DNA of 64,000 bases from Pseudoxanthomonas kaohsiungensis (GTDB taxonomy: Bacteria; Pseudomonadota; Gammaproteobacteria; Xanthomonadales; Xanthomonadaceae): positions 1 to 64,000 of the forward strand of contig NZ_PDWO01000016.1 in assembly GCF_010211765.1 (NCBI RefSeq). The letters are read 5' to 3'. Made by a program: the position numbers and the translations under genes. The notes beneath the pieces were generated by a model that did no database searches, was not told where the DNA came from, and saw only the letters and a program-made list of their open reading frames with translations. Position 1 is the first letter of the stretch. The number at the start of each line of letters is the position of its first letter. This document shows positions 29,488-40,212 of this stretch, piece by piece.

Positions 29488-30168
29488 GTGGCGGCGCAGG
29501 TACTGCTGGCCTGGAGCGGCGGCAAGGACGCGGCCTGGGCGCTGCACGTGCTGCGCCAGCGCGACGACGTGGAGGTGGTCGGCCTGCTGACCACCGTGAC
29601 CATCGAGTACCGGCGGGCCTCGATGCAGGGCATCCGCGTGGAGGTGCTGCGGGCGCAGGCCGCCGCGGCCGACCTGCCGCTGCTGGAAGCCGGCATCCCC
29701 GTGCAATGCAGCAACGATGACTATGACGCGGCGATGGCCGGCGCCCTGGCCGGGGCAGCCTCGCACTGGCCCGGCCTGCGCACGGCCGCGTTCGGTGACC
29801 TGTTCCTGGCCGACATCCGCGCGTACCGTGAGCAGCGGCTGGCCGCCGCCGGCTGGGACCTGCTCACGCCGCTGTTCGATGCCGACACGGCCGCGCTGGC
29901 GCGGCAGATGCAGGCCGGCGGCCTGCGCGCCCACCTGTGCTGCGTCGATACGCAGCAGCTGGATGCGCGCTTTGCCGGCCGCGCCTTCGACGACGCCCTC
30001 CTGCGCGAGCTTCCCGCCGGCATCGATCCGTGCGGCGAGAACGGCGAGTTCCACACCTGCGTGTCGGCCGGCCCGATGTTCGCCGCGCCACTCCGCCTAC
30101 AGCAGGGCGAGACCGTCCTGCGCGACGATCGCTTCGCCTACACCGACTTCAGCCTCGCGCCCCTGTAG
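29488..30168 (+). CDS. Diphthine-ammonia-ligase-like ATP pyrophosphatase (DUF71)
   Basis: A 226-residue N-type PP-loop protein with SGGKDAAWALH (ATP binding) at its start and the family tail ENGEFHTCVSAGPMF. In eukaryotes the family amidates diphthine; bacteria lack diphthamide, so the bacterial role is unclear and may relate to another modified residue or base. GTG 29488 follows the previous stop by one base. Its own stop codon TAG is part of the GTAG of a REP element. Confidence 0.88.
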   Translation: MAAQVLLAWSGGKDAAWALHVLRQRDDVEVVGLLTTVTIEYRRASMQGIRVEVLRAQAAAADLPLLEAGIPVQCSNDDYDAAMAGALAGAASHWPGLRTAAFGDLFLADIRAYREQRLAAAGWDLLTPLFDADTAALARQMQAGGLRAHLCCVDTQQLDARFAGRAFDDALLRELPAGIDPCGENGEFHTCVSAGPMFAAPLRLQQGETVLRDDRFAYTDFSLAPL

Positions 30169-30359
30169 GAGCCCATCCCCCTGGGCGGCCCGGGCACCCG
30201 TCCGCCATCAACGGTACTGATGCCGCTGTAGCCCGGCCCATGCGGGTACCGTTCCTCGCCCCTTCCTGTAGGAGCCCATCTTCATGGGCGACCGCCGTGA
30301 TGCCCGGGCCGGAGGATGGCGGACGGGTGGCTGGGTCGCCCATGAAGATGGGCTCCTAC
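30165..30359. repeat. REP cluster after the PP-loop gene
   Basis: A degenerate direct copy (30165-30190, which supplies the PP-loop gene's stop codon), a full direct copy (30268-30292) and an inverted copy (30335-30359) of the GTAGGAGCCC REP. The inverted copy precedes the 3' end of fghA. Confidence 0.88.
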
Positions 30360-30402
30360 ACAAGGAAAGGCCGGCCGCATACGCCGGCAGCCGGGGGGCC
30401 CG

Positions 30403-31290
30403 TCAATGCCTGCCGCACCCGTCATGGGGCTCGTGCGCCACGCCGGCATGCACCTTCGCTTCGCCATGCAGGGCGGCTGCATGGTGGGCGATGTGTTCGC
30501 CGATGAAGCTGGCGATGAAGTAGTAGCTGTGGTCGTAGCCGGGGCGCATCCGCAGCTGCAGCGGGTGGCCGGCGGCGACCGCGGCGGCCTGCAGCAGCTG
30601 CGGGCGCAGCTGCGTGTCGAGGAACTCGTCGTCGCCGCCCTGGTCGACCAGCAGCGGCAGCTTCTCCGTGGCCGAGCGCACCAGCTCGCTGGCGTCCCAT
30701 TGCTTCCACGCCTGGCGGTCCTCGCCCAGGTAGGCGCCGAACGCCTTCTCCCCCCACGGCACCTTCGACGGCGCCACGATCGGCGAGAACGCCGACACGC
30801 TGCGATAGCGGCCCGGGTTGCGCAAGGCCACCACCAGCGCGCCGTGCCCACCCATCGAATGGCCGCTGATGGCACGGGCGTCGCCCACCGGGAAATGCGC
30901 TTCGACCAGCGCCGGCAGTTCGTCGGCCACGTAGTCGAACATGCGGTAGTGCGTGGCCCACGGCTGTTCGGTGGCGTTGAGGTAGAAGCCGGCGCCCTGG
31001 CCCAGGTCGTAGCCGTCGTCATCCATCACCTGTTCCCCGCGCGGACTGGTGTCCGGCGCGACTATCACCACGCCATGCTCGGCCGCGTACCGTTGTGCGC
31101 CAGCCTTGGTGATGAAGTTCTGTTCGCTGCAGGTCAGGCCGGACAGCCAGTACAGGACCGGCAGCTTGCCGTTCGCCGCCTGCGGCGGCAGGTACACGGC
31201 GAACTTCATCGTGCAGCCCAGCACCTTCGACTCGTGCCGGTACACGTCCTGCCAGCCACCAAAGCAGGCGCGGTGTTCAATGCGTTCCAT
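30403..31290 (-). CDS. fghA: S-formylglutathione hydrolase
   Basis: This 295-residue esterase hydrolyses S-formylglutathione to formate and glutathione, the last step of glutathione-dependent formaldehyde oxidation. The serine sits in [10 protein letters not shown], with the His in GYDHSYYF and an Asp in [10 protein letters not shown]. The conserved [12 protein letters not shown] is the FrmB/FghA signature. The C-terminal tail after the core is longer than usual (to HDGCGRH), next to REPs. It is third in the frmR-adhC-fghA operon, after a hairpin-rich gap. Confidence 0.95.
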   Translation of the reverse strand: MERIEHRACFGGWQDVYRHESKVLGCTMKFAVYLPPQAANGKLPVLYWLSGLTCSEQNFITKAGAQRYAAEHGVVIVAPDTSPRGEQVMDDDGYDLGQGAGFYLNATEQPWATHYRMFDYVADELPALVEAHFPVGDARAISGHSMGGHGALVVALRNPGRYRSVSAFSPIVAPSKVPWGEKAFGAYLGEDRQAWKQWDASELVRSATEKLPLLVDQGGDDEFLDTQLRPQLLQAAAVAAGHPLQLRMRPGYDHSYYFIASFIGEHIAHHAAALHGEAKVHAGVAHEPHDGCGRH

Positions 31291-31335
31291 CAGAAGTTCC
31301 TCGGCTCGGGCCTTCGACCCGCTTACCAGTCAATA

Positions 31336-32903
<1,568 letters not shown>

Positions 32904-32917
32904 GGCGACGGCTCCTG

Positions 32918-32956
32918 GATACTGGGGGATAGTATCAGCGGCCAGGCCATCCGTCA
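32918..32956 (-). promoter_or_regulatory. FrmR-type operator and promoter of the formaldehyde operon
   Basis: GATACT (32918-32923) and AGTATC (32931-32936) flank a GGGGGAT spacer, giving the TACT-G5-N2-AGTA arrangement of RcnR/CsoR-family operators with a central G-tract. On the minus strand TACTAT (32929-32934) is a good -10 and TGACGG (32951-32956) a fair -35, with a 16-base spacer, so repressor binding would cover the -10. AGGAG and the frmR ATG follow 15-30 bases on. Confidence 0.85.
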
Positions 32957-33003
32957 CCCGCGCCCCACCTAAAGTCCGCGCCCGCGCGGCCGACAACGGT
33001 CCC

Positions 33004-34296
33004 ATGGAACGTCCGTCCGATCCGGCGGCAGGGAACCGCCAGATGCTCAAGACCATCGATGTCGACCAGCTGCGGCCGGGCATGTTCATCCAGCGCCTGC
33101 ACGGGTCCTGGCTCAAGCACCCGTTCTGGCGCTCGTCGTTCCTGGCCAGCGAGCAGGACGTGGAGCGGATCCGCGCCAGCGCGGTGGAGTCGGTGGAGAT
33201 CGACGTGCGCCGCGGGCTGGATGCGCCGCCGGCCGATCGGCGCCAGGCGGTCGATCCAGGCGGGCACGAGGCGTCCGCCTCTGTCGGTGCGGCGGCCGAC
33301 CCGGATCCAGCGACCGGGGCTGGATCCCGGGCCGACGCGGTCGCCGGCCCGCATGCAGCCGCCGACCTCGGCTCCGAGCTGACCCGCGCGCGCCGCATCT
33401 GCCAGGAAGGCCGCGATGCGGTGGAGGCGATGTTCCGCGAAGTGCGCATGGGCCGGATGGTCGATCCGGCGGCGATGCTGCCGCTGGCCGACGAGATCAC
33501 GGCGTCGGTCGACCGCCACCCCGGCGCCCTGATCTCGATCGCCCGGCTCAAGACCGCCGACGACTACACCTACCTGCATTCGGTCGCGGTCAGCGCGCTG
33601 ATGGTCGCCTTGGCGCGCCAGCTCGGGCTCGACGAGGCGCAGTGCCGCGAAGCGGCGATGGGCGGGCTGCTGCACGACCTGGGCAAGGCCTGCATGCCGC
33701 TGGACATCCTCAACAAGCCCGGGCAGCTGACCGACGACGAATACATGGTCATGCGCTCCCACCCGGAGGAAGGCGAGCGCCTGCTGCGCCACAGCGGCCT
33801 GGAGAACGCGGCGGTCCTGCACATGGTCCGCCACCACCACGAGAAGTACGACGGCGGCGGCTATCCGGCGCGACTGCCCGCCGATGCGACCCCGCTGCTG
33901 ACCCGGATGAGCGCGGTCTGCGACGTGTACGACGCGATCACCTCCAACCGCCCCTACAAGGAAGGCTGGGATCCGGGCGAATCGCTGCGCCGGATGGCGT
34001 CGTGGAAGGGCCACTTCGACCCGGCAGTGCTCAAGGCCTTCATCGCCAGCGTCGGCATCTACCCGATCGGCACCCTGGTGCGGCTGTCCAGCGAACGGCT
34101 GGCGGTGGTGCTGGAGCAGGGACCGGGTGCGCTGTCGGCGCCCCGGGTGCGGGTGTTCTTCTCGGCGCGGCTGCGCAGGCAGGTCCTGCAGCAGGACCTG
34201 GACCTGTGGGCGCCGGCCTGCGGCGAGCGCATCACCGGGATCGAATCGCCGCGGCAGTGGGGTTTCCGCGAGCTGGATAAGCTGTGGGCGCCCTAG
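33004..34296 (+). CDS. HD-GYP domain protein (probable c-di-GMP phosphodiesterase)
   Basis: A 430-residue cytoplasmic protein with an N-terminal DUF3391 (about 14-75; LRPGMFIQRLHGSWLKHPF), an Ala-rich linker of about 85-125, and an HD-GYP domain with LHDLGKACMP and HHHEKYDGGGYPARL. The metal- and substrate-binding residues are present. It would hydrolyse cyclic-di-GMP to control motility or biofilm. ATG 33004 (alternatively 33043). The frmR operator and this promoter share the divergent gap. Confidence 0.92.
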   Translation: MERPSDPAAGNRQMLKTIDVDQLRPGMFIQRLHGSWLKHPFWRSSFLASEQDVERIRASAVESVEIDVRRGLDAPPADRRQAVDPGGHEASASVGAAADPDPATGAGSRADAVAGPHAAADLGSELTRARRICQEGRDAVEAMFREVRMGRMVDPAAMLPLADEITASVDRHPGALISIARLKTADDYTYLHSVAVSALMVALARQLGLDEAQCREAAMGGLLHDLGKACMPLDILNKPGQLTDDEYMVMRSHPEEGERLLRHSGLENAAVLHMVRHHHEKYDGGGYPARLPADATPLLTRMSAVCDVYDAITSNRPYKEGWDPGESLRRMASWKGHFDPAVLKAFIASVGIYPIGTLVRLSSERLAVVLEQGPGALSAPRVRVFFSARLRRQVLQQDLDLWAPACGERITGIESPRQWGFRELDKLWAP

Positions 34297-34307
34297 GGCG
34301 CGCCGCG

Positions 34308-35645
34308 TCACTTCACCCGGCGACCGTGCTTGACCACGATGTCCACCCGCTGCAGCAACGCCACCTGCTTCAGGACGTCGCCCTTGACCGCGATGATGTC
34401 GGCGTACTTGCCCTCGGTCACCGTGCCGTAATCCTTGTCGGCCTTCATCGCCACCGCCGGCCAGTAGGTGGCCGCGCGGATCGCGTCGATCGCCGGCACG
34501 CCGAGCCGGTTCACCCACACGTCCAGCTCGTTCCAGGTGCTGCCGCTGTGGAATTTCATCGGGATGCCCGAATCGGTGCCGATGAGCAGCTGCACGCCGT
34601 TCTCGCGCAACTGCTGGAACTTGCGCTGCAGGGTCGGCCAGCGCTGCGGCGTCTGCTGGAAATAGGAGATGCGTTCCGGGTGCGCCAGCGACTGGCGGAT
34701 GTCCGCCACGATCGCCGGCGGCAGGCCCTCATGCCAGTCGCTGCCGTCGATGAATTCGTGGTTCTTCACCGTGTACGGGAAGTTGTAGAGGCCCTCGATC
34801 GTCGGCGTCCAGAACAGCGGGCCGGCGGCCATGTTGGCGGTGCGCTCGCGCAGCGCGGCGATCACGTCGGGCGGATATTCGGGCGCGGCGGCCAGGCCGG
34901 TGTGTTCGAAGCAGTCGACGCCGGCTTCCAGGCCGCGGCGGATCTCCTCGGGTCGGTGCGCGTGCGCCACCACCGGCAGGCCGTGCCGGTGCGCCTCGTC
35001 GACGATCGCCCGCAACTCGGCCTCGCTCATCCCGTCCTGGTCGATCAGCTTGACCACGTCCACGCCGGCTTCGGCGATGCGGCGCACCTTGGCGCGCGCA
35101 TCGGCCGGCGAATCCACGCCCCAGCGGAACTGCTCGGTGCCCGGATAGGGCTTCTTCTGGATGAAGGGACCGGACACGAACAGGGTCGGGCCCGGGATGC
35201 GACCGGCGGCGATCGCGTCGCGCACGGCGATGCTGTCCTCCAGCGGGCCGCCGAGGTCGCGCGCGCCGGTGACGCCGGCCAGCAGCAGCTGCCTGGCCGA
35301 GGCGGGCATGATCACGTCGCGGAACTGCGCCGGATAGGTCCGGTCCCAGTGCTCGTAGTCGGCGTGGCCGTTGATCATCAGGTGCACGTGCATGTCCCAC
35401 AGGCCGGGCAGCACGGTCATGCCTTCGGTCGAAACCACCGTGGCGTCGGCCGGGACCGGCAGGGTGTCGACCGTGCCGACCGCGACGATCCGCTCGCCCT
35501 CGACCAGGACCACGCTGTCGCGGATCGGATCGGCCAGGGTGCCATCGACCAGCGTGCCGCCGACCAGCGCCAGCGTCTGCGCCGCCGCGCCTTGCGCCAG
35601 CAACGAACCCACCAACAGCCACATGCTCCTGCCCGCCTTGCCCAT
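34308..35645 (-). CDS. Exported amidohydrolase
   Basis: A 445-residue protein with signal sequence (about 8-23) and amidohydrolase barrel. Metal residues: LWDMHVHLMI (HxH), KLIDQD (candidate Lys), PVVAHAHRPEE, CFEHTGLA, and Asp in LIGTDSGIPM. The C-terminal beta domain includes YADIIAVKGD. It is not part of the pair at 24-26.7 kb. Substrate unknown. Start ATG 35645. Confidence 0.86.
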   Translation of the reverse strand: MGKAGRSMWLLVGSLLAQGAAAQTLALVGGTLVDGTLADPIRDSVVLVEGERIVAVGTVDTLPVPADATVVSTEGMTVLPGLWDMHVHLMINGHADYEHWDRTYPAQFRDVIMPASARQLLLAGVTGARDLGGPLEDSIAVRDAIAAGRIPGPTLFVSGPFIQKKPYPGTEQFRWGVDSPADARAKVRRIAEAGVDVVKLIDQDGMSEAELRAIVDEAHRHGLPVVAHAHRPEEIRRGLEAGVDCFEHTGLAAAPEYPPDVIAALRERTANMAAGPLFWTPTIEGLYNFPYTVKNHEFIDGSDWHEGLPPAIVADIRQSLAHPERISYFQQTPQRWPTLQRKFQQLRENGVQLLIGTDSGIPMKFHSGSTWNELDVWVNRLGVPAIDAIRAATYWPAVAMKADKDYGTVTEGKYADIIAVKGDVLKQVALLQRVDIVVKHGRRVK

Positions 35646-35815
35646 GCCCTGCTCCCCGTCCGCCAAAGCCGCAGCCTAACCGGCGGCCGCGGCCCGCGAC
35701 AGGACCGCCGGCACGGTACGGCGCCTGCAAGGTTGTCCTCGTTGCGCTGCTTCCGGCGTGTCCTGTCTGCGAACCCTTCCACGCCACCGTCCCCCGCACG
35801 CCGCGCAGACCCGAC

Positions 35816-37081
35816 ATGAACCCCATCCGCCATCCGCTGACGCTCGCCCTGGCCGCCGCCGTGTCCGTCGCCCTGCCCGCCAGCAGCGCGCCGTCCGGTC
35901 CCGAAACCCAGGTCTGGATCGACGTGGCGACCCACCACCAGGCCGGCATGCCCGACATGGAATCGATGATGGGCGGCATGGGCGGACTGGCCGCGAAGAT
36001 GATGGGCGGAGGCCAGGGGACGTTCGCGTATCCCGACGCGCGGCATCCGATGATGACCGGCAAGTTCTTCGACATCGCCATGCTCAACACGCTGGCGCCG
36101 GGCAAGGAAGCCGAACAGCAGGTCCCGGCGGGGCTGGGCCTGGGCGCGTCGCTGCCATTGCTGCGGCCGGCCGCCAGCGTCGGTCGTGAAGCCGGCGGCA
36201 CGACTGGAGTGCCCGACGGCGAGATCCACATCAAGTACTACTGGGGCTGCGGCAGTGAGGTCCGCGCCGGCCAGCCGCGCGAACTGCACATGCGCGCCAG
36301 GGGCGGCAAGTTCGAGATGAGCGGCGACCCGATGCAGGGCCGCTACGCGCCCGACCGCGGCGTCGACCCGAACCCGTCCTACGTGCTTTGGCCGAACCCG
36401 AAGACGCGCAACCGCGCGCCGGCCAGCGCCTCGCTCGTCGGCCAGCACCGCATCACCGGGCAAGGGGTGCCGGAGTCGCTGGAGTTCGAACTGCAGCAGG
36501 CCGCCGACTTCATGCCGAAGATCGCGCTCACGCAATCGGGCGAACTGGCCAGCGGACTGACCCTGGGCTGGCAGCCGGTCGATCGCGCCAAGGCCTACTT
36601 CCTGCACGGCCTGAGCCTGCAGGACAAGACCATCGTGATCTGGAGCAGCGCCGAGGTGCCCGATGCGGGCCAGGGCGTGGTCGACTACCTCACCGGCGCG
36701 CAGATCGACCGCTGGCTCAAGGAGAAGGTGTTGCTGCCCCCGTCCACCACTTCTTGCGCGATCCCGAGGGGGATCTTCGCCGACGCCAGCAGTGGCCAGG
36801 CCAGCCCGGGCATCCTGAGCATGATCGCCTATGGCCCGGAGACCCACGTCGCCTGGCCGCCGAAGCCGGCCGATCCGAAGCAGCCGTGGGATCCGGAGTG
36901 GAACGTGCGCGTGCGCACCAAGTCCACCGCGGGCGCACTGCTGGGCATGGACCTGTCCGGCATGCAGGGCATGGACGGCATGGACGCCGGCGATGCGGCC
37001 ACGCCGCAGGATCCGGGACAGAAGAAGCCCGAGGAAGGCGCGACCAAGAAGCTGCTCAAGGGCCTGCTGCGCAACCTGTGA
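35816..37081 (+). CDS. Methionine-rich secreted hypothetical protein
   Basis: A 421-residue protein with a clear signal sequence (residues 1-25, cleavage near SSAPSG). It carries two Met-Gly-rich stretches: MESMMGGMGGLAAKMMGG at about 45-62 and GMDLSGMQGMDGMDAG at about 379-394. Between them the fold is unknown; several Trp and Pro-rich blocks occur and I recognise no family. Met-rich loops often bind Cu(I) but nothing else points to metal. Probably periplasmic. Confidence 0.75.
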   Translation: MNPIRHPLTLALAAAVSVALPASSAPSGPETQVWIDVATHHQAGMPDMESMMGGMGGLAAKMMGGGQGTFAYPDARHPMMTGKFFDIAMLNTLAPGKEAEQQVPAGLGLGASLPLLRPAASVGREAGGTTGVPDGEIHIKYYWGCGSEVRAGQPRELHMRARGGKFEMSGDPMQGRYAPDRGVDPNPSYVLWPNPKTRNRAPASASLVGQHRITGQGVPESLEFELQQAADFMPKIALTQSGELASGLTLGWQPVDRAKAYFLHGLSLQDKTIVIWSSAEVPDAGQGVVDYLTGAQIDRWLKEKVLLPPSTTSCAIPRGIFADASSGQASPGILSMIAYGPETHVAWPPKPADPKQPWDPEWNVRVRTKSTAGALLGMDLSGMQGMDGMDAGDAATPQDPGQKKPEEGATKKLLKGLLRNL

Positions 37082-37133
37082 TCGCGTCCGGGCGATGGCC
37101 CGGCGCGGCCGTCGGCCCGCGCCGGACGCGCGC

Positions 37134-38513
37134 TCAGTAGGCGAATTCGCCGAACACCCGGTCGATGTCGCCCTTCCACGCGCCATGGAACAGCTCGAGC
37201 TTGCGCTCGGCGGCGGTCTGCCCGCTCTCGGCGATCTCCACCAGCGTTTCCAGGAAGCGGGTCTCGTCGATGCCGTCGTCGTTGAGCGCGGCGCGGCGGC
37301 GCAGGCCGGCGACGGAAATCTTCAGCGCTTCGACCGCCAGCTCGCGCACCGTCGCGCCACGGACGCTGCCGAGGCGGGCCGGCAGCTTGAGCGCGTGCTT
37401 CGGCACGCCGTCGCGCAGCGCGTGGCGCTCGGCGGCGCCGAAGTCCCTGACCAGGTCCCAGGCCGCGTCCAGTGCCGCGTCGTCGTACAGCAGGCCCACC
37501 CAGAACGCCGGAAGCGCGCACAGGCGCGACCACGGGCCGCTGTCGGCGCCGCGCATCTCCAGGTACTTCTTCAGCCGCACTTCCGGGAAGGCGGTGGTCA
37601 TGTGGTCGGACCAGTCGCGCAGGGTCGGCAGCGCGCCCGGCAGCACGTCCAGCTCGCCCTTGAGGAACTTGCGGAACGACTTCCCGGACGCATCGACATA
37701 GACGCCGTCGCGGTAGGAGAAGTACATCGGCACGTCGAGCAGGTAGTCGATGTAGCGCTCGTAGCCGAAGCCGTCCTCGAACACGAAGTCGAGCATGCCG
37801 GTGCGATCGGGGTCGGTGTCGGTCCAGATGTGCGAGCGGTAGCTGAGGTAGCCGTTGGGCTTGCCCTCGGTGAACGGCGAATCGGCGAACAGCGCGGTGG
37901 CCACCGGCTGCAGCGCCAGGGACACGCGGAACTTCTTCACCATGTCCGCTTCGGAGGCGTAGTCCAGGTTGACCTGCACGGTGCAGGTGCGGGTCATCAT
38001 GTCCAGGCCGAGCTGGCCGACCCTGGGCATGTAGGACTTCATGATCTGGTAGCGGCCCTTGGGCATCCACGGCATCTCGTCGCGACGCCACTTGGGCTGG
38101 AAGCCCATGCCGAGGAACCCCAGCCGCAGTTCGTCGGACACCTGCCGCACCTCGTTGAGGTGGGTGCCCAGTTCCACGCAGGTCTGGTGGATGGTTTCCA
38201 GCGGCGCGCCCGACAACTCCAGCTGCCCGGCCGGCTCCAGCGTGACCGACGCGCCCTCGCGGAGCAGGGCGATGACCCGCCCGTTCTCCTCGACCGGTTC
38301 CCAGCCGAACCGCACCAGGCCCTTGAGCAGCGCCTCGATGCCGCGTTCGCCGTCGAACGCCGGCGGCCGCAGGTCGTCCAGGCGGAAGCCGAACTTTTCG
38401 TGCTCGGTGCCGATGCGCCACTGGTCGCGGGTCTTTTCCCCGGACGCGACGTACTCCAGGAGCTGGCTGCGCTGGGTGACCGGGGTATCGGCGACGTGGC
38501 TCGGGCTCGACAA
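37134..38513 (-). CDS. gshA: Glutamate-cysteine ligase (class II / plant-type)
   Basis: A 459-residue enzyme that makes gamma-glutamylcysteine in glutathione synthesis. Conserved segments: IGTEHEKFGFR, LEPAGQLELSGAPLETIHQTC, WMPKGRYQIMKSYMP, TCTVQVNLDY, and YLEMRGADSGPW. Length is right for the plant/alphaproteobacterial type. There is no ATG near; the start seems to be TTG 38513. It supplies glutathione used by adhC/fghA and glutaredoxin in the window. Confidence 0.94.
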   Translation of the reverse strand: MSSPSHVADTPVTQRSQLLEYVASGEKTRDQWRIGTEHEKFGFRLDDLRPPAFDGERGIEALLKGLVRFGWEPVEENGRVIALLREGASVTLEPAGQLELSGAPLETIHQTCVELGTHLNEVRQVSDELRLGFLGMGFQPKWRRDEMPWMPKGRYQIMKSYMPRVGQLGLDMMTRTCTVQVNLDYASEADMVKKFRVSLALQPVATALFADSPFTEGKPNGYLSYRSHIWTDTDPDRTGMLDFVFEDGFGYERYIDYLLDVPMYFSYRDGVYVDASGKSFRKFLKGELDVLPGALPTLRDWSDHMTTAFPEVRLKKYLEMRGADSGPWSRLCALPAFWVGLLYDDAALDAAWDLVRDFGAAERHALRDGVPKHALKLPARLGSVRGATVRELAVEALKISVAGLRRRAALNDDGIDETRFLETLVEIAESGQTAAERKLELFHGAWKGDIDRVFGEFAY

Positions 38514-38653
38514 GGGCAGGCTCGCAGGCGGCCGTGGGGGCCGCGGGGCAGCGCACTATAGCCTGCCGCGGTAAAGGCGACGTTGCCGCTCCTGCGCCTC
38601 AGCATTCCGTCCATGCGCACCCGCGACAGCCGCGGCCGCGCCCGGGTTAGGCT

Positions 38654-39370
38654 ATGCCGATGCCGAACCGCGCGCGCCCCCGGACCCACGCCGAACTGCA
38701 CCGCACCGACCGCGTCGGCTGGCTGCGCGCGGCGGTGCTCGGTGCCAACGACGGCATCGTCTCGGTCGCCGGCCTGGTGGTCGGCGTGGCCGCCAGCGGC
38801 GCGGACTCCGGCGCGATCCTCACCGCCGGCATCGCCGGCACCGTCGCCGGCGCGATGTCCATGGCCGCAGGCGAATACGTGTCGGTGCAGTCGCAGGCCG
38901 ACACCGAGCGGGCCGACATGGCGATCGAGCGGCGCGAGCTGCGCGAGCAGCCGGAAGCGGAGCTGCGCGAGCTGGCCCGCATCTACGAGCAGCGCGGACT
39001 GGACCCGGCGCTCGCGTTGCAGGTCGCCGAGCAGCTCACCGCGCACGATGCCCTGGCCGCGCATGCCCGCGACGAACTCGGCATCAGCGCCAGCCTGCGC
39101 GCGCGGCCGGTGCAGGCGGCGCTGGCATCGGCGGCGGCGTTCTGCGCCGGTGCGGCCCTGCCGATCGCGGCCACGCTGCTGGCGCCACCGGCGCACGCGG
39201 CCACCGTGGTCACCGCCAGCACCCTGTTCGGCCTGCTGCTGTCCGGCGGACTGGCCGGCTGGGCCGGCGGTGCCTCGGTACCGCGCGGCGCATTGCGGGT
39301 GACGTTCTGGGGCGCACTGGCGATGGGTGCCGCGCACCTGATCGGCGGCCTGTTCGACGTGGCGGTGTAG
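38654..39370 (+). CDS. VIT1/CCC1 family metal transporter
   Basis: A 238-residue membrane protein with the conserved N-terminal helix RTDRVGWLRAAVLGANDGIVSVAGLVVGVAASG, then GAMSMAAGEYVSVQSQ (helix 2) and Glu-rich cytoplasmic metal-binding region, and three C-terminal helices. The family moves Fe2+/Mn2+ out of the cytoplasm. Its TAG stop lies within the REP that begins at 39367. Confidence 0.92.
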   Translation: MPMPNRARPRTHAELHRTDRVGWLRAAVLGANDGIVSVAGLVVGVAASGADSGAILTAGIAGTVAGAMSMAAGEYVSVQSQADTERADMAIERRELREQPEAELRELARIYEQRGLDPALALQVAEQLTAHDALAAHARDELGISASLRARPVQAALASAAAFCAGAALPIAATLLAPPAHAATVVTASTLFGLLLSGGLAGWAGGASVPRGALRVTFWGALAMGAAHLIGGLFDVAV

Positions 39371-39462
39371 GAGCCCATCCTCATGGGCGACCCGATGCCG
39401 CCGGCACAGGCAACGGTGTCGGCATGCCGACGCCCGTGTCGCCCATGAGGATGGGCTCCTAC
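39367..39462. repeat. Inverted REP pair between convergent genes
   Basis: A direct REP (39367-39391) and an inverted one (39438-39462) form a palindromic pair. The TAG stop of the VIT1 gene (39368-39370) lies in the first GTAG, and the TAG stop of engB (39459-39461, minus) lies in the second. It can act as a bidirectional mRNA 3'-end structure. Confidence 0.9.
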
Positions 39463-40070
39463 AGCAGCTCCAGCCAGCCGGCGACGACCGCGCGGGCTTC
39501 GTCCACGCCCTGCTTCGATTCGCTCGAGAAGGTCTGCACGCCGATGCCGGCATCGCCGAACGTGGCCTGCAGCTCCTTGCGCACCGCCTGCAAGGCCTGC
39601 GCCTGCTGGCCGCGGCCGAGCTTGTCGGCCTTGGTCAGCAGCGCATGCGCCGGCAGGCCGCGCGCGACCGCGTACTCGAGCATCTGCCGGTCGTAGTCCT
39701 TGAGCGGGTGGCGGATGTCCATCACCACGACCAGCCCGCGCAGCGCCTCGCGCTGGCGGAAGTAGCGGTCGATGAATCCCTGCCAGTGCGCCTTCATTTC
39801 CATCGGCACCTTGGCGTAGCCGTACCCCGGCAGGTCGACCAGGTAGCGCTGCGGCTGGACCTCGAAGAACACCAGCTGCTGGGTGCGTCCGGGGGTCTTG
39901 GACACGCGGGCCAGTGCGTTCTGCCGGGTCAGCGCATTGAGCGCACTGGACTTGCCGGCATTGGACCGGCCGGCGAAGGCGACTTCGAGCCCCCCATCGG
40001 CCGGAAGCTGGGCGGGCGTGTGCGCCGAGCCCAGGTAGCGGGCTTTTTCGAGTGGATTGGACATGGCCAT
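39459..40070 (-). CDS. engB: Ribosome biogenesis GTPase YihA/EngB
   Basis: A 203-residue GTPase needed for 50S assembly or the cell-cycle link to division. The motifs are G1 AGRSNAGKSSALN, G3 DLPGYGYAKVP, G4 LLTKADKL and the SKTPGRTQ G2 region. Start at ATG 40070 (MAMSNP) or 40064. It ends inside a REP, giving a sharp C-terminus at WLELL. Confidence 0.96.
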   Translation of the reverse strand: MAMSNPLEKARYLGSAHTPAQLPADGGLEVAFAGRSNAGKSSALNALTRQNALARVSKTPGRTQQLVFFEVQPQRYLVDLPGYGYAKVPMEMKAHWQGFIDRYFRQREALRGLVVVMDIRHPLKDYDRQMLEYAVARGLPAHALLTKADKLGRGQQAQALQAVRKELQATFGDAGIGVQTFSSESKQGVDEARAVVAGWLELL

Positions 40071-40212
40071 AGGATCGCACGTCGCGCGCCCCGGGCCCCG
40101 CGACGACGCGGCGGCCGGCGCTTTCGTTGACCGTCGCGCCCCGCGACAGGGATAATCCCGACGTTTCGCGGCCGTTCACGGGCCGCCTCGATCGGGTTCC
40201 CGGAGCTCTAGC

